Shown: positions 22,401-35,000, counted from the stretch's first letter. The stretch: 64,000 nucleotides of DNA from Yamagishiella unicocca (GCA_003116995.1 BDSL01000002.1:1014001-1078000); one strand, 5' to 3'. Made by a program: numbers and translations. The notes: generated from the letters alone by a model not told the origin.

Positions 22401-23635
22401 CCATGCGCCAACTATCATGTCCCGTCGCGTAAAACGCTTTTTACAACCTCCCCGCAATCCTCGTCCGGCACCAACCTGCAGGTGGTGCTCAAGGTGTTGC
22501 AGCAGATCCTGCGCGGCTGCCAGCCGCCCGATGTGGTGGAGAACGGGCTGCAGGTGCTGCAGGCGCTGCAGAAGAAGACCTACGACCTGATCCTCATGGT
22601 GCGTGCCGTACCGCGGGGCTAGGGGCTACGGGGCGGCCGGCGAGGGTGGCCGGGTCCGAGATGGGGCAGATGGCCGGGGGAGGCGAGCCGTGGGAATGAG
22701 GCGCTGTCGGGGCTGCGTTGCTGTCGCGGGGAGGGCTGCAAGGGAGTGGGGCTGGGGCTCAGGTCATACGCTTCGAGACGAGCATCAGCAGCAGCAGCGC
22801 AATAGAGGCCGCCCGCGTGCGTGCGGCGTCCCTGCACCGCCCCCCCGCACCGCCACGACTCCCTGGGGGATCCGCCTGTTCCACCTGCCACCTCCACCTG
22901 CCACCTGCGCCGCGCGGCCCGTTGGCGGTTTGTCGTCTCACTGGAGCCACTGCCGCCGCACCACTCCTCCACACTGGCCCCCCTCTCCTGGTGCCCCCCT
23001 TTCCTCCGCCCCCCCGCCCCTGCTGCAGGACATACACATGCCCGAGATGGATGGGCTTGAGGCCAGCAAGCGCATCCAGGAGACCTACAAGCCAGAGGAC
23101 CGCCCGAGGATCATCGCACTATCGGCTGACACGGTGCAGGTGGGACCAGGGGGGTAGAGGGGGCATGGGGGTAGAGGGAAACCGGTGCGTCGGCATACAC
23201 GAAAGAGAAGAGGCATCATCGGCCCGCCAGAGTACACTACCACTGGTGGGGAGAAGAGAAGAGTTCCGAGGTTCGTGGTGGGGCAGGGAGGGCTGGTGGG
23301 GATGGACACGCAGACTAGGTGCTTTTCGGCTGTCACCGTCGCGGGCCGTCACATCACCCATCACAACTACCAGCCGATGCATCACTGCCCACCCCTGCCC
23401 CGGCTGAACCCAATGCCACACCGCCAGTTTGCTGTCCTGAAACCCTACGTCACCGCTCCCGCCGCAGACGCTGCACGATCGGTGCCGGGAGGCGGGTATC
23501 GAGGCGTTCCTGGTCAAGCCATTCCGCATTGAGGAGCTGGCGCGCGTCATGCGCCCCGGCTCGCCGCCTCCGCCCCCTCCTCGGAAAGCCATGGAGCCCG
23601 AGCCCTCCGCATGTGGGGCCCCAATGACCGCGTAG
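14567..23635 (+). CDS. Hybrid LOV-domain histidine kinase (PAS-PAS-LOV-HK-REC)
   Basis: A blue-light-sensing hybrid two-component kinase. Twelve exons join in phase (14567-14722, 14859-15011, 15411-17339, 17975-18202, 18554-18856, 19237-19362, 19631-21163, 21371-21575, 21866-22140, 22482-22598, 23029-23139, 23468-23635), giving 1,767 residues. An N-terminal PAS ([20 protein letters not shown]) is followed by a second PAS-like domain with large insertions ([29 protein letters not shown]). The LOV domain (about 700-822) has GRNCRFLQG with photoadduct Cys 752, plus [14 protein letters not shown] and GVQNDVTEL. HisKA has [15 protein letters not shown] with phosphoacceptor His 855. HATPase shows the N box ([10 protein letters not shown]), DSGIGI and GTGLGLAI. 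A degenerate receiver (about 1302-1460) lacks an obvious phospho-Asp. The final receiver has [11 protein letters not shown], phospho-Asp 1676 ([12 protein letters not shown]) and Lys 1729 (LVKPF). No membrane segment is seen, so a soluble photoreceptor is likely. LOV kinases are known in green algae; the tandem PAS and double receiver are the distinctive parts. Confidence 0.92.
17741..17961 (+). repeat. AACTG/GACCCTG and CCCTG pentamer satellite in LOV-kinase intron 3
   Basis: About seven copies of a 16-nt unit (CTGAACTGAACTGACC) run into about 21 copies of CCCTG, ending just before the acceptor of the LOV exon at 17974. The pure pyrimidine-rich strand directly abuts the splice site. Confidence 0.95.
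18241..18292 (+). repeat. Dispersed intronic repeat, copy 1
   Basis: Begins ATAAAAACCGAATACATGAC and ends near GGATAGTTGGCGCATGGTCG. It is closely similar to 53662-53713 and, inverted, to 22390-22446. It lies in LOV-kinase intron 4, just after the donor. Confidence 0.75.
18424..18511 (+). repeat. 22-bp tandem repeat in LOV-kinase intron 4
   Basis: Four copies of CCCGCCACCCCTCATGTCCT-type units, pyrimidine-rich, upstream of the acceptor of the HisKA exon. Confidence 0.85.
22390..22446 (-). repeat. Dispersed intronic repeat, inverted copy
   Basis: Read on the minus strand it contains GACATGATAGTTGGCGCATG followed by GTCGTCGGGAG, matching the copy at 18241-18292. It lies in LOV-kinase intron 9. 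Confidence 0.75.
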
Positions 23636-23674
23636 CACGGTGGCATGTTGGCGTGGACAGGATGTTGATGGCTT

Positions 23675-23679
23675 TGTAA
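23675..23679 (+). terminator. Poly(A) signal TGTAA of LOV kinase gene
   Basis: TGTAA, the typical chlorophyte polyadenylation signal, lies 40 nt after the TAG stop at 23633-23635, giving a very short 3' UTR. Confidence 0.55.
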
Positions 23680-24736
23680 CTTACCGATCTGCGCCGCGGT
23701 ATGCGGATTTCACACGCGTAGCGCGCTGCGAGTTTTTTCGCACGCATGACGTTACACGGTTTCCTTCGTCAGTATGGCCTTACACCGCCATGGACGCGTC
23801 CTGATGGCTCGGAGGTTACTCGGCGCGTGCTGCTGCCCCCCCCCCATGCGCGCATTCCCCAGCCCACAATTTCGACAAGCCAGCGGCATCAGCAGCCGCC
23901 CTTCAGCATACCGTGCCAATGGCGCCAGCGGCACCCGCAGCGGCAGCACTGTCGCGTTTGCCGGCGCACCAGCACAGCGGCAGGCATAAGCCCACCCTGC
24001 GCGCGGCTCCGTTGGACAACGCCCATAACCAAGATGCAAACAGCCTTCGTCCGTCCGCTGCACCGCAACCCTGAAGCCCCCTGGCCAGACCGCTCTCCAT
24101 CACAGAGGTCAGGCTCGATTTCGCTGTCCCCGCTCCTCATCGTGCGCACGCAGCAACGGACGCCTCCGCTTGCACGCGGCGATGGTTGCACGCGGCGATG
24201 GTTGCCAGCTAGCTCGAGTCAAGACGGCCCAAGAGAGACCACCAGGGGACAGCTTCCTCCGCGCTAGGGTCCGAGGACCGGCCGCCGTCGCAGGGCTAAG
24301 GGATCACACACGTGACAGTCGAGTGCTGTAGGGGGGCACGAGCGGGGGAAATGAAGGGTGATGAGGCCGCGGAAAAGGCACCGTAGATTACGAGAAGCAA
24401 AACACGCTGTCTGCGGTGGGCGCGTGTTTGGGGTTTGCGACCGAGATGTGAATTCGTTGATCAAAACGACACGGGGGAGATCGCAGGCCTAAGGCGCGAC
24501 TCGATGTGCTATGTATGGATACCACCAGAGTGTGCTGACTGGGGCGGGGCGTCAAGCTACGCGCACCGGCATTGTTCCGCTCACAAGAACACGGCCGTAG
24601 AGCTAAGGAAAAGTATCATGCCTTCCTTGAGCCTGTTACCACCGACTTGGCCGTACGCTTGGATTGCCCAAAATGCCATGCTATCGACGTCGCGCAGGCA
24701 CACAACCGCACCTTCGCACATGTACGCCAGAAGGAC
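23680..24736. other. Intergenic, nothing recognised
   Basis: Lies between the 3' ends of the LOV kinase (plus) and the small mitochondrial-type gene (minus), so it should hold only UTR sequence and a spacer. Open frames in both directions show no domain. Confidence 0.45.
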
Positions 24737-25198
24737 TTATTTGTAGGGTGCTGTGCCGAACAGCTCCTTGCGGTCCTCCGGAATGGCGTAGCCCTTGCGC
24801 TCATAGCGCGAGATGATGCGGTGCAGCGCCTCGTCCTCCCAGTCAGATGCCGCCTTGAACAAGTAATAGCCCGCAACCATTCCCCCAGCGTGAATCCATG
24901 GTCGCCGAAACCAGGCCCGGCCTTCTTGCACGTTCTTTAGGTTGGCAAAGCAGAAGCCCGCCAGCATGCCCCACTCTCCAGAATAGGCCCAACCCATGGT
25001 GCAGTAACCTAACGTATAAGCACACACGAGCGAATGCGGATGGAGCCGCTGCTGCACGTGAAATCTATACAGGAGGGGCACAGAAAAATTTCAGACCAAT
25101 GCACCTACTTGCCGCCTCGAAGAAGCAGAGCACAATGCAGGTATTCTACAGCACAATAAGACAAGAAGGTACGGGCATCCGTACGATGATTTAAGCAT
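24737..25198 (-). CDS. Small membrane protein, NDUFC2/B14.5b-like (tentative)
   Basis: The clear exon is 25051-24737: hydrophobic segments around LVCAYTLGYCTMGWAYSGEW and WIHAGGMVAGYYLFKAASDW, then a polar tail (RIISRYERKGYAIPEDRKEL) ending at TAA 24737. Two short membrane spans followed by a charged tail, with the GYCxxxW and AGYYL motifs, resemble complex I subunit NDUFC2 (B14.5b), so a mitochondrial inner-membrane role is likely. The N-terminus is uncertain. A 30-codon first exon (25198-25109, MLKSSYGCPYLLVLLCCRIP) can be joined in phase over a 57-nt intron, but that would put the start only 40 nt from the start of the divergent PET117-like gene. Other small mitochondrial two-span proteins are possible. 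Confidence 0.45.
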
Positions 25199-25238
25199 GT
25201 GGAATAAGGGGCATGGTACTCAAAGTTGCACTTGCAAA

Positions 25239-25552
25239 ATGTCGCAGCGTGGAATCGCAGTTTTTGGAGGAAGCTGCGTGCTGGCGGCGGCAGTGGTATA
25301 TTATGTGCATATGACAGAGAGCGACACACGCCTGGTGGGTCCACAACTCAACCGCGCCAGTACCTGACAGCCTTTCGGACTGAATATGCCCGGCCATTGC
25401 ATGTCCTGTGCTCGCAGAGAATGAAACAAGGTCCAAAGCGCGACCGGGAACGCCTCGACGCTAAAACTAACCAGCTATTTGCGGAAGCGCTGGAAGATTG
25501 GCGCGAAGGCAAGGAGCAAGCAGAAGCGGCAGGGTCGTCTACGCGTACATGA
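25239..25552 (+). CDS. PET117-like cytochrome c oxidase assembly factor
   Basis: PET117 is a small mitochondrial factor that works with PET191 and heme a synthase in assembly of cytochrome c oxidase. Two exons, 25239-25334 and 25418-25552, join in phase 0 over an 83-nt intron, giving 76 residues. The N-terminus is a hydrophobic segment (IAVFGGSCVLAAAVVYYVHM) directly followed by the family pattern YVH....(D/E)..R(L)RM..GP..D.ER, seen here as YYVHMTESDTRL and RMKQGPKRDRERLDAKTNQL, and a charged helical tail. Size, single span near the N-terminus and the tail motif all fit PET117. The open frame upstream of 25239 that lacks the intron does not keep this pattern. It is head-to-head with the NDUFC2-like gene, also a respiratory-chain candidate, so the two may share a promoter. 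Confidence 0.65.
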
Positions 25553-28500
25553 GGCCTTACCTCGCTTCAGAGGACACCACGTCATTGTGTGCACCATTAT
25601 CGATGGCATTTCTCAAGGTACATTTACTGTCATGTGAAGAGAGGAGCAGGAATTGAAGGCAAAGGAAGCGCGAAGTGAAGGCGAAGGGGACCGGCGTGTT
25701 CCAGGTGTGCGAACTGTTTCGGGTAAGGGTGATGGCTGCCCCAGGACAATTCCAATTGACGCCGTAGGAGGTCGACAAAAAGTGGTTTAGTCGGAGTTTT
25801 TCAGTCCGAACTGGGGCATAGTGCATAACCAGCCAGTGGGAATTGGTCTGTAGTAGGGGAAGTGAGAGAGCGCTCGCTTCTTGCAGCAGTAAGGAACGCC
25901 AGGGTTCCCTAAATCCGCAGCACCTGTCTGTTCTTGGCACATTACGTCGCGACAACTGCATGTCACCTTCTGCTTCCACCATCTGTCGTACAATGACGGC
26001 CGTATTGCCTTTCCAAACTCAGTCGGATGGGGCACCCACGGTGCCCTGCGTGCCCATAGTAACCGCTGTGTGTGTTATTCGCGTTTGCAATGGCTCACCT
26101 CCAGCCCACCTACTTCTCCTCAAGCAGGTGTAGCACATAAGGGGACGAGAGCCAAGCGCGAAGAAATGGTATTGCAGAAAGCGATCTCCAGCAGCTGGGG
26201 CCTTCCGGGAGAAAGGCATGCGCGTTTGTAGGTATGGGCATGAGAGGCTGGACACCTCTACCTGACTTAATACAAATCAAGGGAATATGTTGCGGTGTCA
26301 GTCTTTATGGTGCTGGTTGCACTGCACAAGGCTGTACCAATACACTTGCTCACGGTTTGTCTGGTGAAGTCTTGCGATTGTTCCTTGAACGAAATGTGGT
26401 CAAGTATTGGTGGGGCGACCTGTGGATGGGTTTTGGTTGCGATGGTTGCGTGGCGTGTCCGCGCTGGGCAGCCCTCGCGTTGTAAGCATCCGACCTACTA
26501 TGCACCCTGATACCTGATGCTGACGTGGTAGGCTCCGTGGCTTTTCTGCGATATGCGCGCGGTCGTGCCAGTTGGGTGGGCCGGCAGACCAAAGGAATTT
26601 CATCCCTGCGGTGCTTTGTTGCTGCGCAGCACCTGCCTTCCCGGCAGCTGCGGTGCCCTGCGGCACTCGGCTTCAAGCTGGGGAGCGCTCGAACTGCTTC
26701 GTGTGACGGCACCGCGGATATCTCGCCGACCCCTGCCTGGAGGTCGACCGTGCGGCAACAGCTGCACATACAGGCTGTCCTGGACGCGTGATGCCTGCGT
26801 ATCCGGACAGAACGGTACTGGCGCTGCAACAGCGGGAGAGGAGAGCCTGTCATGACCTCTGATGCTCTGCTGTCTCTTTCGACTCCTTCAGTGTCCAGCA
26901 ATGCGCCCGATGGTTCTGCCTTTTGGTCTGGAACCCAATGTAACAAGTACTACTTCCCAGGATACGACCAGACGACTGACAACAGTTTGTTGATGCGTAG
27001 CTATATTAGAATAGTCGGGGCAGCCACCTGGAAGCGGAAAGCTAAGACGGGGTACATGTCCGCCGGCAGAGGCTGTGAGAGCTCGGGGAAACAAGTGAGC
27101 ACGGTGGTTCTTCCTGTGTCTCTATCGGTGTCAGGCGATGCGCCCGATGGCTCTACCATATGGGCTGAGATGCGAACTGGATGGATAGCAGAGGCTGTAC
27201 ATGGAGCCTTCTCTCTGAGGTGTGATAACGTGGGACCACACCAACGTTTTTGTAAGCATGACGAGGTACGGCTTGCTAAGCTCCAGCGAGCAACGTCGTG
27301 GGGATAAAACCGAAACACATGGATGCTACCTGACGCAGGTTGTGCTGTCCACGTCCTCGACCCGAGACGCAGCGTAGGGTGCCGGCACTGCCGGGGGGCG
27401 TATTGCCCCTCTCCTAGGACCGCGCGGCCAGCGCAGGGTAATTGATCCCGGCTGGTCCAGAGCAGCCGGAGCTCATGTCGGCTACTCAGGTGTGTAGGCT
27501 AACCTTTACGCACTTGGTTGCCACTCGAGTCTGAAACAACCCCCAAAACTGTGACAGAAGGAACCACTGTCGGCCGAGCATTAACACGCGGATATACCGG
27601 CAGCCCCCTGGCCTCCCAGCAAACGCGAACGTACAGCAACGGAGGATCCTCGATATGACGTGCGCCAGACCGACCCGCGGATCACGGCCGGAATACAGCT
27701 CGTATAACTTATGTGACGCGATACGGGCCCTGCATTTGCCGCCTGATACACGCCATGCATTTGCCCGAGGTACGCTGACCACCAAAACGAGCCCACCAGT
27801 CCAGATTCCACTGAACACTGCATGCAGGACAGCTATAGAGCCTTGGCTTATATCTAACGCAGGTATCACGGCTCGCGTGTGGGCAGCGAGTTGGCGGGAG
27901 TCCTGCCGATCCTTGTTCGCCGTCGAGGTTGCGGTTCTGCTTGGGCCCCGGGCAAATTGTCTACGAAGAATGTACAAAGGCTGCCCAGCCACGATCGGGG
28001 ACTTAAGTTTGTAAAGCGTTGCGGACCATTGATGGGACAGCACCAACAGCTCAGGAGCTTCAGGAGGGGCGCAGGCCGGGCGTAGCCTGGCGGCAGGACA
28101 GTCAGGGAAGGGATAGGACCTGATAGGAGGGGCTAGGTGGGCACAACATTATTGGAGGCGAACCTATAGTAAGCTAGATTTGGCGACGAAAATGGAAGTA
28201 AATATGAATTCCAGGATAGGACTTCCGAGCTTCAGTGGGATAACGCGATAGTGGATGGGGTACCGCGTCGGTGGGGGCGGGTGGGTAGAGCTAGCTGGGG
28301 GGCGCTCTCGAGTTCAGCGCGTCCATCAGGATGGCAATATAAAGATGCAATTGATATGAGCTATTAAAGCTTTACTGGGCGGAAAGATGGCGTGAGACTC
28401 CAGTCGCGAGGGACTAACTACACAGCTGGCTTGCCTAAGCAGCATGGGGCCGGCTCGCCATAGCGTTAACGACTAGATGTGATTTTCATTTCACTCATAA

Positions 28501-29073
28501 CGTATCATAGATAACTTAAGGAGCCTTAAAGCGAGGACACGGACAGGTCCAAGTCGTTTGCAATAGCCTTTGGCTCTTGTCAAAGTACCATTGCACCGAT
28601 TCCTCAAATGCATGGAATCGAAATGCAGTCGGGTGATGGTCGCTAACAGGCGCCCTGTCATGTACGGCTGACAAAGTATACGAGTTAGCTTTTTGTACCA
28701 TAACGCCACAGTACAAGCTATGAGTATCATCTACACCGTTTACATACTTCTACCTAGGACTGGATAGCCACCCTAACCAAAAAATTGTTAGGCGCGGGAC
28801 CTCTGCGTTCTACTTTGTAGTCTCTGGTCCCGGTCAGGGCCAAGCATATTTGCACTCCGGACATCAGGATACGTATGTTTTGGTCATAGCTAGGGGCTTT
28901 GACCCCTACGATTCAACTGTTTAGTTTTGTTTTCTTGAGCTGCTATCAACCGTGTACCAGCTCTATTTCTTCTGAATTAGCATCAGCATGATAACTGGCA
29001 GGAGGAAATGAGTTGTGGCGGCTCTCAGGGGGCGCCGGTGCTGGCTCTGTGAGCCTGAAGAGCTGGTGGCCGG
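25553..29073. other. 3.5-kb gene-poor stretch
   Basis: No frame shows a recognisable domain, and I found no convincing chain of exons. The stretch contains diverged internal repeats; for example a block with ATGCGCCCGATGG occurs at about 26890-26930 and again at about 27130-27170, with further resemblance around each. That suggests decayed mobile-element DNA, but no terminal repeats or coding motifs support a class. The last few hundred bases probably carry the promoter of the gene at 29074. Confidence 0.4.
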
Positions 29074-32000
29074 ATGCAGAGCCTCGCCCCCATTATTACC
29101 GTCCCGCGCCGCTTCTGGGACCGAGAGTATGCCGGATGTGCTCTCCCAAAGGCAGTCACTGTTACTTTTGAGGTGGCTGGGCAGCCGGTTGAGGATGTGT
29201 CCGCCCATGGCTACGTCTCTGTGGCCGAGGACTCGGAGCTACGTCTGTAAGTCAAAGAGGCATACGTGATGCACCTTGCGACGTGTGGCCACTGTGGCAC
29301 AACCTCCTTCCCGCCCTCTCGCACGAACACCATAGTATTTTGATAATGCTATCTGCAGGTCCGGTCTGTGGGCCGTTTCCCAGGATCGTTTTCCAGGTCA
29401 CTTGGTGTTTGGATGGTCGAGAGGCGCGGAAGACAACATTCGGCTTCAGCTGCAGCCACCAGACTCCGCTGACGAACAGCACCTTGGCATTGACCGCAAA
29501 CGACAAGCACCTGCAGATCTCCCGGAGCCTCAGGTGGGGACTGAGAACGTTGCTCATTGCATATCGCGGTCCTTGAACTCACAAGACCGCTGCTCCACCG
29601 ATGGACCTTGGTTCCACGCTTTTGCAGGCTAAGGTGCAGGCCCTCGGCGCACGGCTGGCACTTGAATGGGAGAGTCCCAGAGATCAGGTGGGGCCCGGAG
29701 CATTCATGGACTGGCGGCAGGACGGACGGGATGGAGCGAGGCTCGCGGTGAGGCGAGGCCTTGTGACCACCGGTCTAGGCCCTCTCCCATAGCGCATACA
29801 TGCTCAATGAAATCGTGATCATATATGCTCATTTCGCTGATGCCATGGCATGTTGCAGGCGGAGCCACCTCAGCGGCTAGTATCGCCAACGCTGCTTCCG
29901 GCAGCTAGACTCGGACCTCGGAGAGGAGGCGCAGGCGGGCGTATGCGTGGTGGCTCGAGGGCAACTGCGACGGGCAGGGTACGTGTCATAACTACCAGGC
30001 CCTGTACTGTAGTCGGCTGTTATGGGACTGGAAGCATTTGCAACCTGACGTACGCTGCCATTGGTGCTTGTATCTGTATGCACGGGGTGATCAATTCGTG
30101 TTGTCTGCCGTGTGCAGGGGTGTGCGAAGCTTGTGCGCACCACGACACGCCTTTATATAGGCGTGGGGCAGGTCCGCGAGTGGCTCGGCGAGGTTGGCGC
30201 CCGTACTGAGCTGCAGGTGAAGGTAAGAGGCCATGTGTGTGTGGGGGGATGTTTGCGGTTAGCGCATGTGACCGCGACACGGCAATTTAGGAGACAAAGG
30301 GTATCCCTAGAGGCGGAGGCTGTGTACCGAGTATGACTCCTTACGCGGGGTCTAGGGGACTGCAAGCGATAACCTCGCCAAGATACCTCCCCAAAGTCAT
30401 TGACATTGCTCTGCGGCACAGCCCCTCGCCATAGATGCCCTTGGGTACCGGCCGCCGTGGTCTTTGTGCCTGAAATAGGGCACAATGGGTTGGGGCTCCG
30501 TGCATCATGTTTGTTGTGCAATGAATGGATGGCGTAAGTGCCTTAGCGTAATATTGTCCCGGGTCTTGGTGCTGGCTGTTTTGGAAAGTAGTGGTGAAGC
30601 GCAGCCCCTCAGTTACCACATGCAACACCGGGCTGGATTTAAAACTGTTGCAGAGTAATTGGGGAAGGCTGTGGCCTGAGGAAAGTCATGCACTAAAAGC
30701 AGAAAAGCGACAGTAGTGTTTCCTGCGATTGTGGAGGCCCTGAAAGAGGTTTTCAGTACGATTCAGCATTTCTGGCTTGTCCTGACCCTCTTCGGCCATG
30801 AATCATGCCCAGGTTATGCTGGACAACCGCATGCTTTTTGGCGTTCACCAGGCGGACCTCCTGTACAATAAGGGGGCTCACTACTACTGGATTACGAGCC
30901 GTACCCTAAAGCGCACAGCTATGGGAAAGTGGTTCCTTGGGTGGAGCCATACGCCAGCTGACGGCCTCGTGCTCCTACTGCGCTCTCCCTCCAAAGACGA
31001 GATTGCGGCCGCTATCGCTGAAGGTTTCCAGGGCAAGGAGGAAGATGAAGATACGGAGGTATCGGAACAGCAGCAGCTGCAGCAACAAATGCAGCAGCAA
31101 CAGATGTTGCAGGCGCTATCGCCGCCGTCGCCACATCCCGGCCGGCTTCAGCAGACTCGCAGCTTGACAGCCCTGGCGTATGCGGACGAGGAAGCTATGA
31201 TGTTGATGCAGCAGCAACAGGGCCCTACCTCAGAACTTGAGGACGTGACGGAAGGCGGGCAGTACCACCGTGGAACGCCGCTGGCGGGCGCGGCAAGGTT
31301 AGGCCCCACGGGCGACGACGACGACGCCGTCAGCGGGCTCAGCGGCGACAGTGAACTACGGAGAGCTCTCGGTCCAAGCGATCCCCGACTCATGGTCGCG
31401 ATTGCAGCAGCTGAACTGCAACGGCAAGGCATGTATGGCAGCACCACCCCTGGCTCAAACATGGGCCGACGACTGGCGCCTGGCCAGAGCGCAGGACCTG
31501 GCCCTGCTCGGGTGTACAGCGGGGGCCGTGACGCGCGAGACATGCAACAACAGCTGCTCAGCGCCAGGCAACAGGCTGGCCCTGGTCTGTCGGCCATCGG
31601 ACAGGGACCAGGCGGGGGGCAAGGACAGTATCGCGAGCCACCTGCTCGCACTGCTAGTGAAGGCCTCAACGCGCCGACGGTCACCATCGCCCCCGCAGGG
31701 CCCCCTCGCAGCTCGGCCGCGCAACCCTCGCGGTTCACAAACTTTTCGGAAGTGCCTGGTGGAACGGCTTTTGCCAACGTGCCGCTGCCCGCGGAAGGCC
31801 TCGCATTAGAAGCACCAATGCCGCTGTCACAGCAGCAGCAGCGTGGTGGGGCCGTCGCCATGCCATCGCAACTGGGCGCCACGACCAGCATTGCTTCAAA
31901 TCTTTCCCTGGCGGGCGCCACTCAGCTTACTGGCGCCGTGAGCATGCTGCAGGCATCGGGCGTCGCAGGGCCAATCGCAGCGCCGCTGCGGCTGCCTACG

Positions 32001-35000
32001 AACGTCAGCGAGCTGCTGCCGCCGGAGTACTTGCCTGCGGCGGTGTCTGTGCGGTGCACGTTGGACGGCAGCCTGCAGCCAGATATCTTTGCTTGCGAGG
32101 TGCGTGGCGTCTCCTCGGGGATGTATGACGTGCGCCGGGATGCGCTGCAATTGGCTTTTGCGGAAGTTCTGGCAAGCTCAATGATTTTAGGTTGCAATGT
32201 GCATGTGCACCTAACGTGCTGCGCTGGCCCCTTCCGCCCTCAGATCCACCGCAGCCGCCAAGGGCACTGCTACCTGTACAACCTGCCACCCAGCGTGCTG
32301 GAGGGCCGGTCCCAGCAAGATTGGATGATCAGCGAGGACGGGTGTCTGGTGTTGTGTCTGAAGACGGCGCCGCAGGCTCTGGCTCTTGTCGAGAACAAGT
32401 CTGTACGCAGCAACCCAAGCAACCCACAGGTACATGCCACAAAATGATGGGTACAAAGCCCTTGCCGGGAAGTTCTATTGACATGTGTTGAAGCCTTAAT
32501 GCGACGGATATGCCATCAGCATTGCCAGGCCCAGTTCCAGAGTGAAACACTGGTTGATACCGCGTTCCAACAAGACACTCATGCAGCGCGATATCATTCA
32601 CACCCCGCGACCTGCGCGCAGGGCGGTGGACTCGTCGGCGGCCCAAGCGTCAACGCGGACAATCCCAACAGCCGTGGCAGCCTCGCCGGCAGGGGCCACG
32701 CAAGCATGGAGAAACCCAGCCTTGGCCGGCCGCAGCGCAAGAACTCGGATGCGGACCTGGCAGTAGCTGCAGTCAAGACTCAAGCCCCGGAGTTTGTGAT
32801 TGGGACTGGTGCCGCCGTCAGCCCGAAGGCGCCGGACCCTCATGAACAGCTGCAGCAGCTCCATGAGGACCAAGCATTTGAGGCTGATGTCGTAGCAGCT
32901 GGCGCTGGGGCGTCTGAGCTCGCAGTCGTGGTTGCAACCCTGCCAGTAGCGGAGCGAAAGCCGGACGGCAGGCGAGACCGGCCGGCACAGCTGGCGGTGC
33001 CTCGACAGGCCATTGAGAGCCTGTACGGCCTGGTGGAGCTGCCCCATCCCGTGCTTGTTAGGTACCAGATCAACGGGGAGATGGAGCCTCAGGTACGGCA
33101 TGATGCTCTACGAAGGTTGTAGTACAGCTGCGCAACTAGGCGGGTGGGGCTCAGCCAGGTTACTGCGGTAGAGTCCAGCGGGTCCAGTCTTGCTTTCGTA
33201 GGGGCACATGAGGGTGATGCTTGCTCCTTGGCTCGGTTGACTGATTACGTAGGCTCTGTTACGGGCTTCACAACCCTGCACATTTACTCTTGTCTTTGTA
33301 GGAGTGCGGGGCCCGCAGTAAGAGCCTGCATGACGTTGATCGCGGTTGTGACCCTGCAGGTGTACCTGGCGGAGGTAGCGGACGCAGGGGCTGGTGAGCT
33401 CATCTTGCGTGGCGCACCAACGGACGTGTTGACGGGCCGCACGCTCGTTGGCTGGCGCAGAACGAACGCCCTGTCGCACCAGTTGCTGGTGGTCTGCTTG
33501 GAAACGCGGCCGGAGAGCACAGGGCAGGTACGCAACCCGTACTAAGTGGACTGGTTTGCACAGTCCGCATATGCTTTGGTCCACGTCGTACGCCACCTAG
33601 GCATCAGAGGGCTCCCCGTCGGTTGCGGTCTTGAAGGTGATCTGCGCATTACAGCACGGCCGCATTTCCCTCAACTGATCTTGCAGGCCAAGATGGCGGC
33701 TGCATTGACGCCCACGCGCTCGGGCCGTGACGAGGAGGCACGCCGCGCCCGCGGTGATCAGCCACCAGCACAGCAGCAGGGCACACCAGCTGCCGTCCAG
33801 CAACAGCAACAGCCACAGGGGCGCCCGGGTGAACAGACAATGCACTGGGCTACCTCTAGCGAGGCGCAGATGACTAGCGGGCGGCCACATCCCGGCAGCG
33901 CTGCCAATCCATTCGGGCAACCGCAACTTTCACTGTCGGCCGGAGCGCCGGCGCCCAGCAGCTCCCAACCGTCACATCGGGCCTCGGCCCAGCAACAACT
34001 GGTGGCCCCGCCGCCCAGCGGTTCAGCCCAGCGGCAGCGCATGCCCAGCGGTGACAGCAGCGTTCTGCCCGGTCTCCAACAACAGCAGCTGCAGACAATA
34101 CCAAGTGGGCCCCTCCCTGGTGTTGGGAGCAGCAAGCTGCCGACAAGTGCATCTCTCAACCCCACCAGTAGCCTCTTGCCTGCGCAGGCCAGCAACCTGC
34201 TGTTTTCCTCCAGCGTACGGCCCGATGGCCATGGTTCCGCTGCGACTGGGGGAGGACAAGGCAGCCGTCCAGCCAGCGCGGGTGCGCGCGGCGGCACTGG
34301 TGGCAACGCACCGGGCGGGGTCGGGGGACAACGCGCGCCGCAGCTTAACCTGGACAGCGCGGGAGGCGGCATGCTGCAAACGGTGGCTTCCGGGACGCAG
34401 ACCCCTATGCAAGCGCCGGTATCAAGACTGCCACCTACAGCACGCACACCGCCTTCAGCGCCCATGTTCTCGTGGTCGATGGAGGGCGGCGCGGCAGGCC
34501 AGGGCGCCGGTGCCGCCGCGCCCTCGGTGTTTGCCCAGTATGGGGCCGGCCTAGCCTTGGGTCAGGAGCCATCGTCCCCTAAGGGCCACGTGGAGTTGCC
34601 ACTTGCTAGTAAACGACCACAACAGCCGCCGATTGCCCCAGTGCGAGGTTGCGGCGGGTCTGGGCAGCATGGCACAGCCGCCGACGCTGCACCCACGCCT
34701 CGCAGGGCTGCGCAGACCGGAGACTATTCCTCACCCAACGTAGGTAGCCAGGCGCGTGCCTCCCAGCAGCAGCAGTCGTTACACCATGTCGGGAGACAGC
34801 ATGATGACTTAGACCAGGAAGCGCGTCGGAGCCCCGGTAGCGGGAGTGGCGCAACTGCTGGCGGTGGCGATGTGGAGCTTGCCCCTAGCAGCAGAGGCAG
34901 GCGGCATTTAGGAGCTGGATCGGAAACTGACGCGCCGGGGTTGGCAGCTGCGGGCAGCGGGGGGCAGAGTGACGCTGCGCTCACACTGCGGTATTTATCC

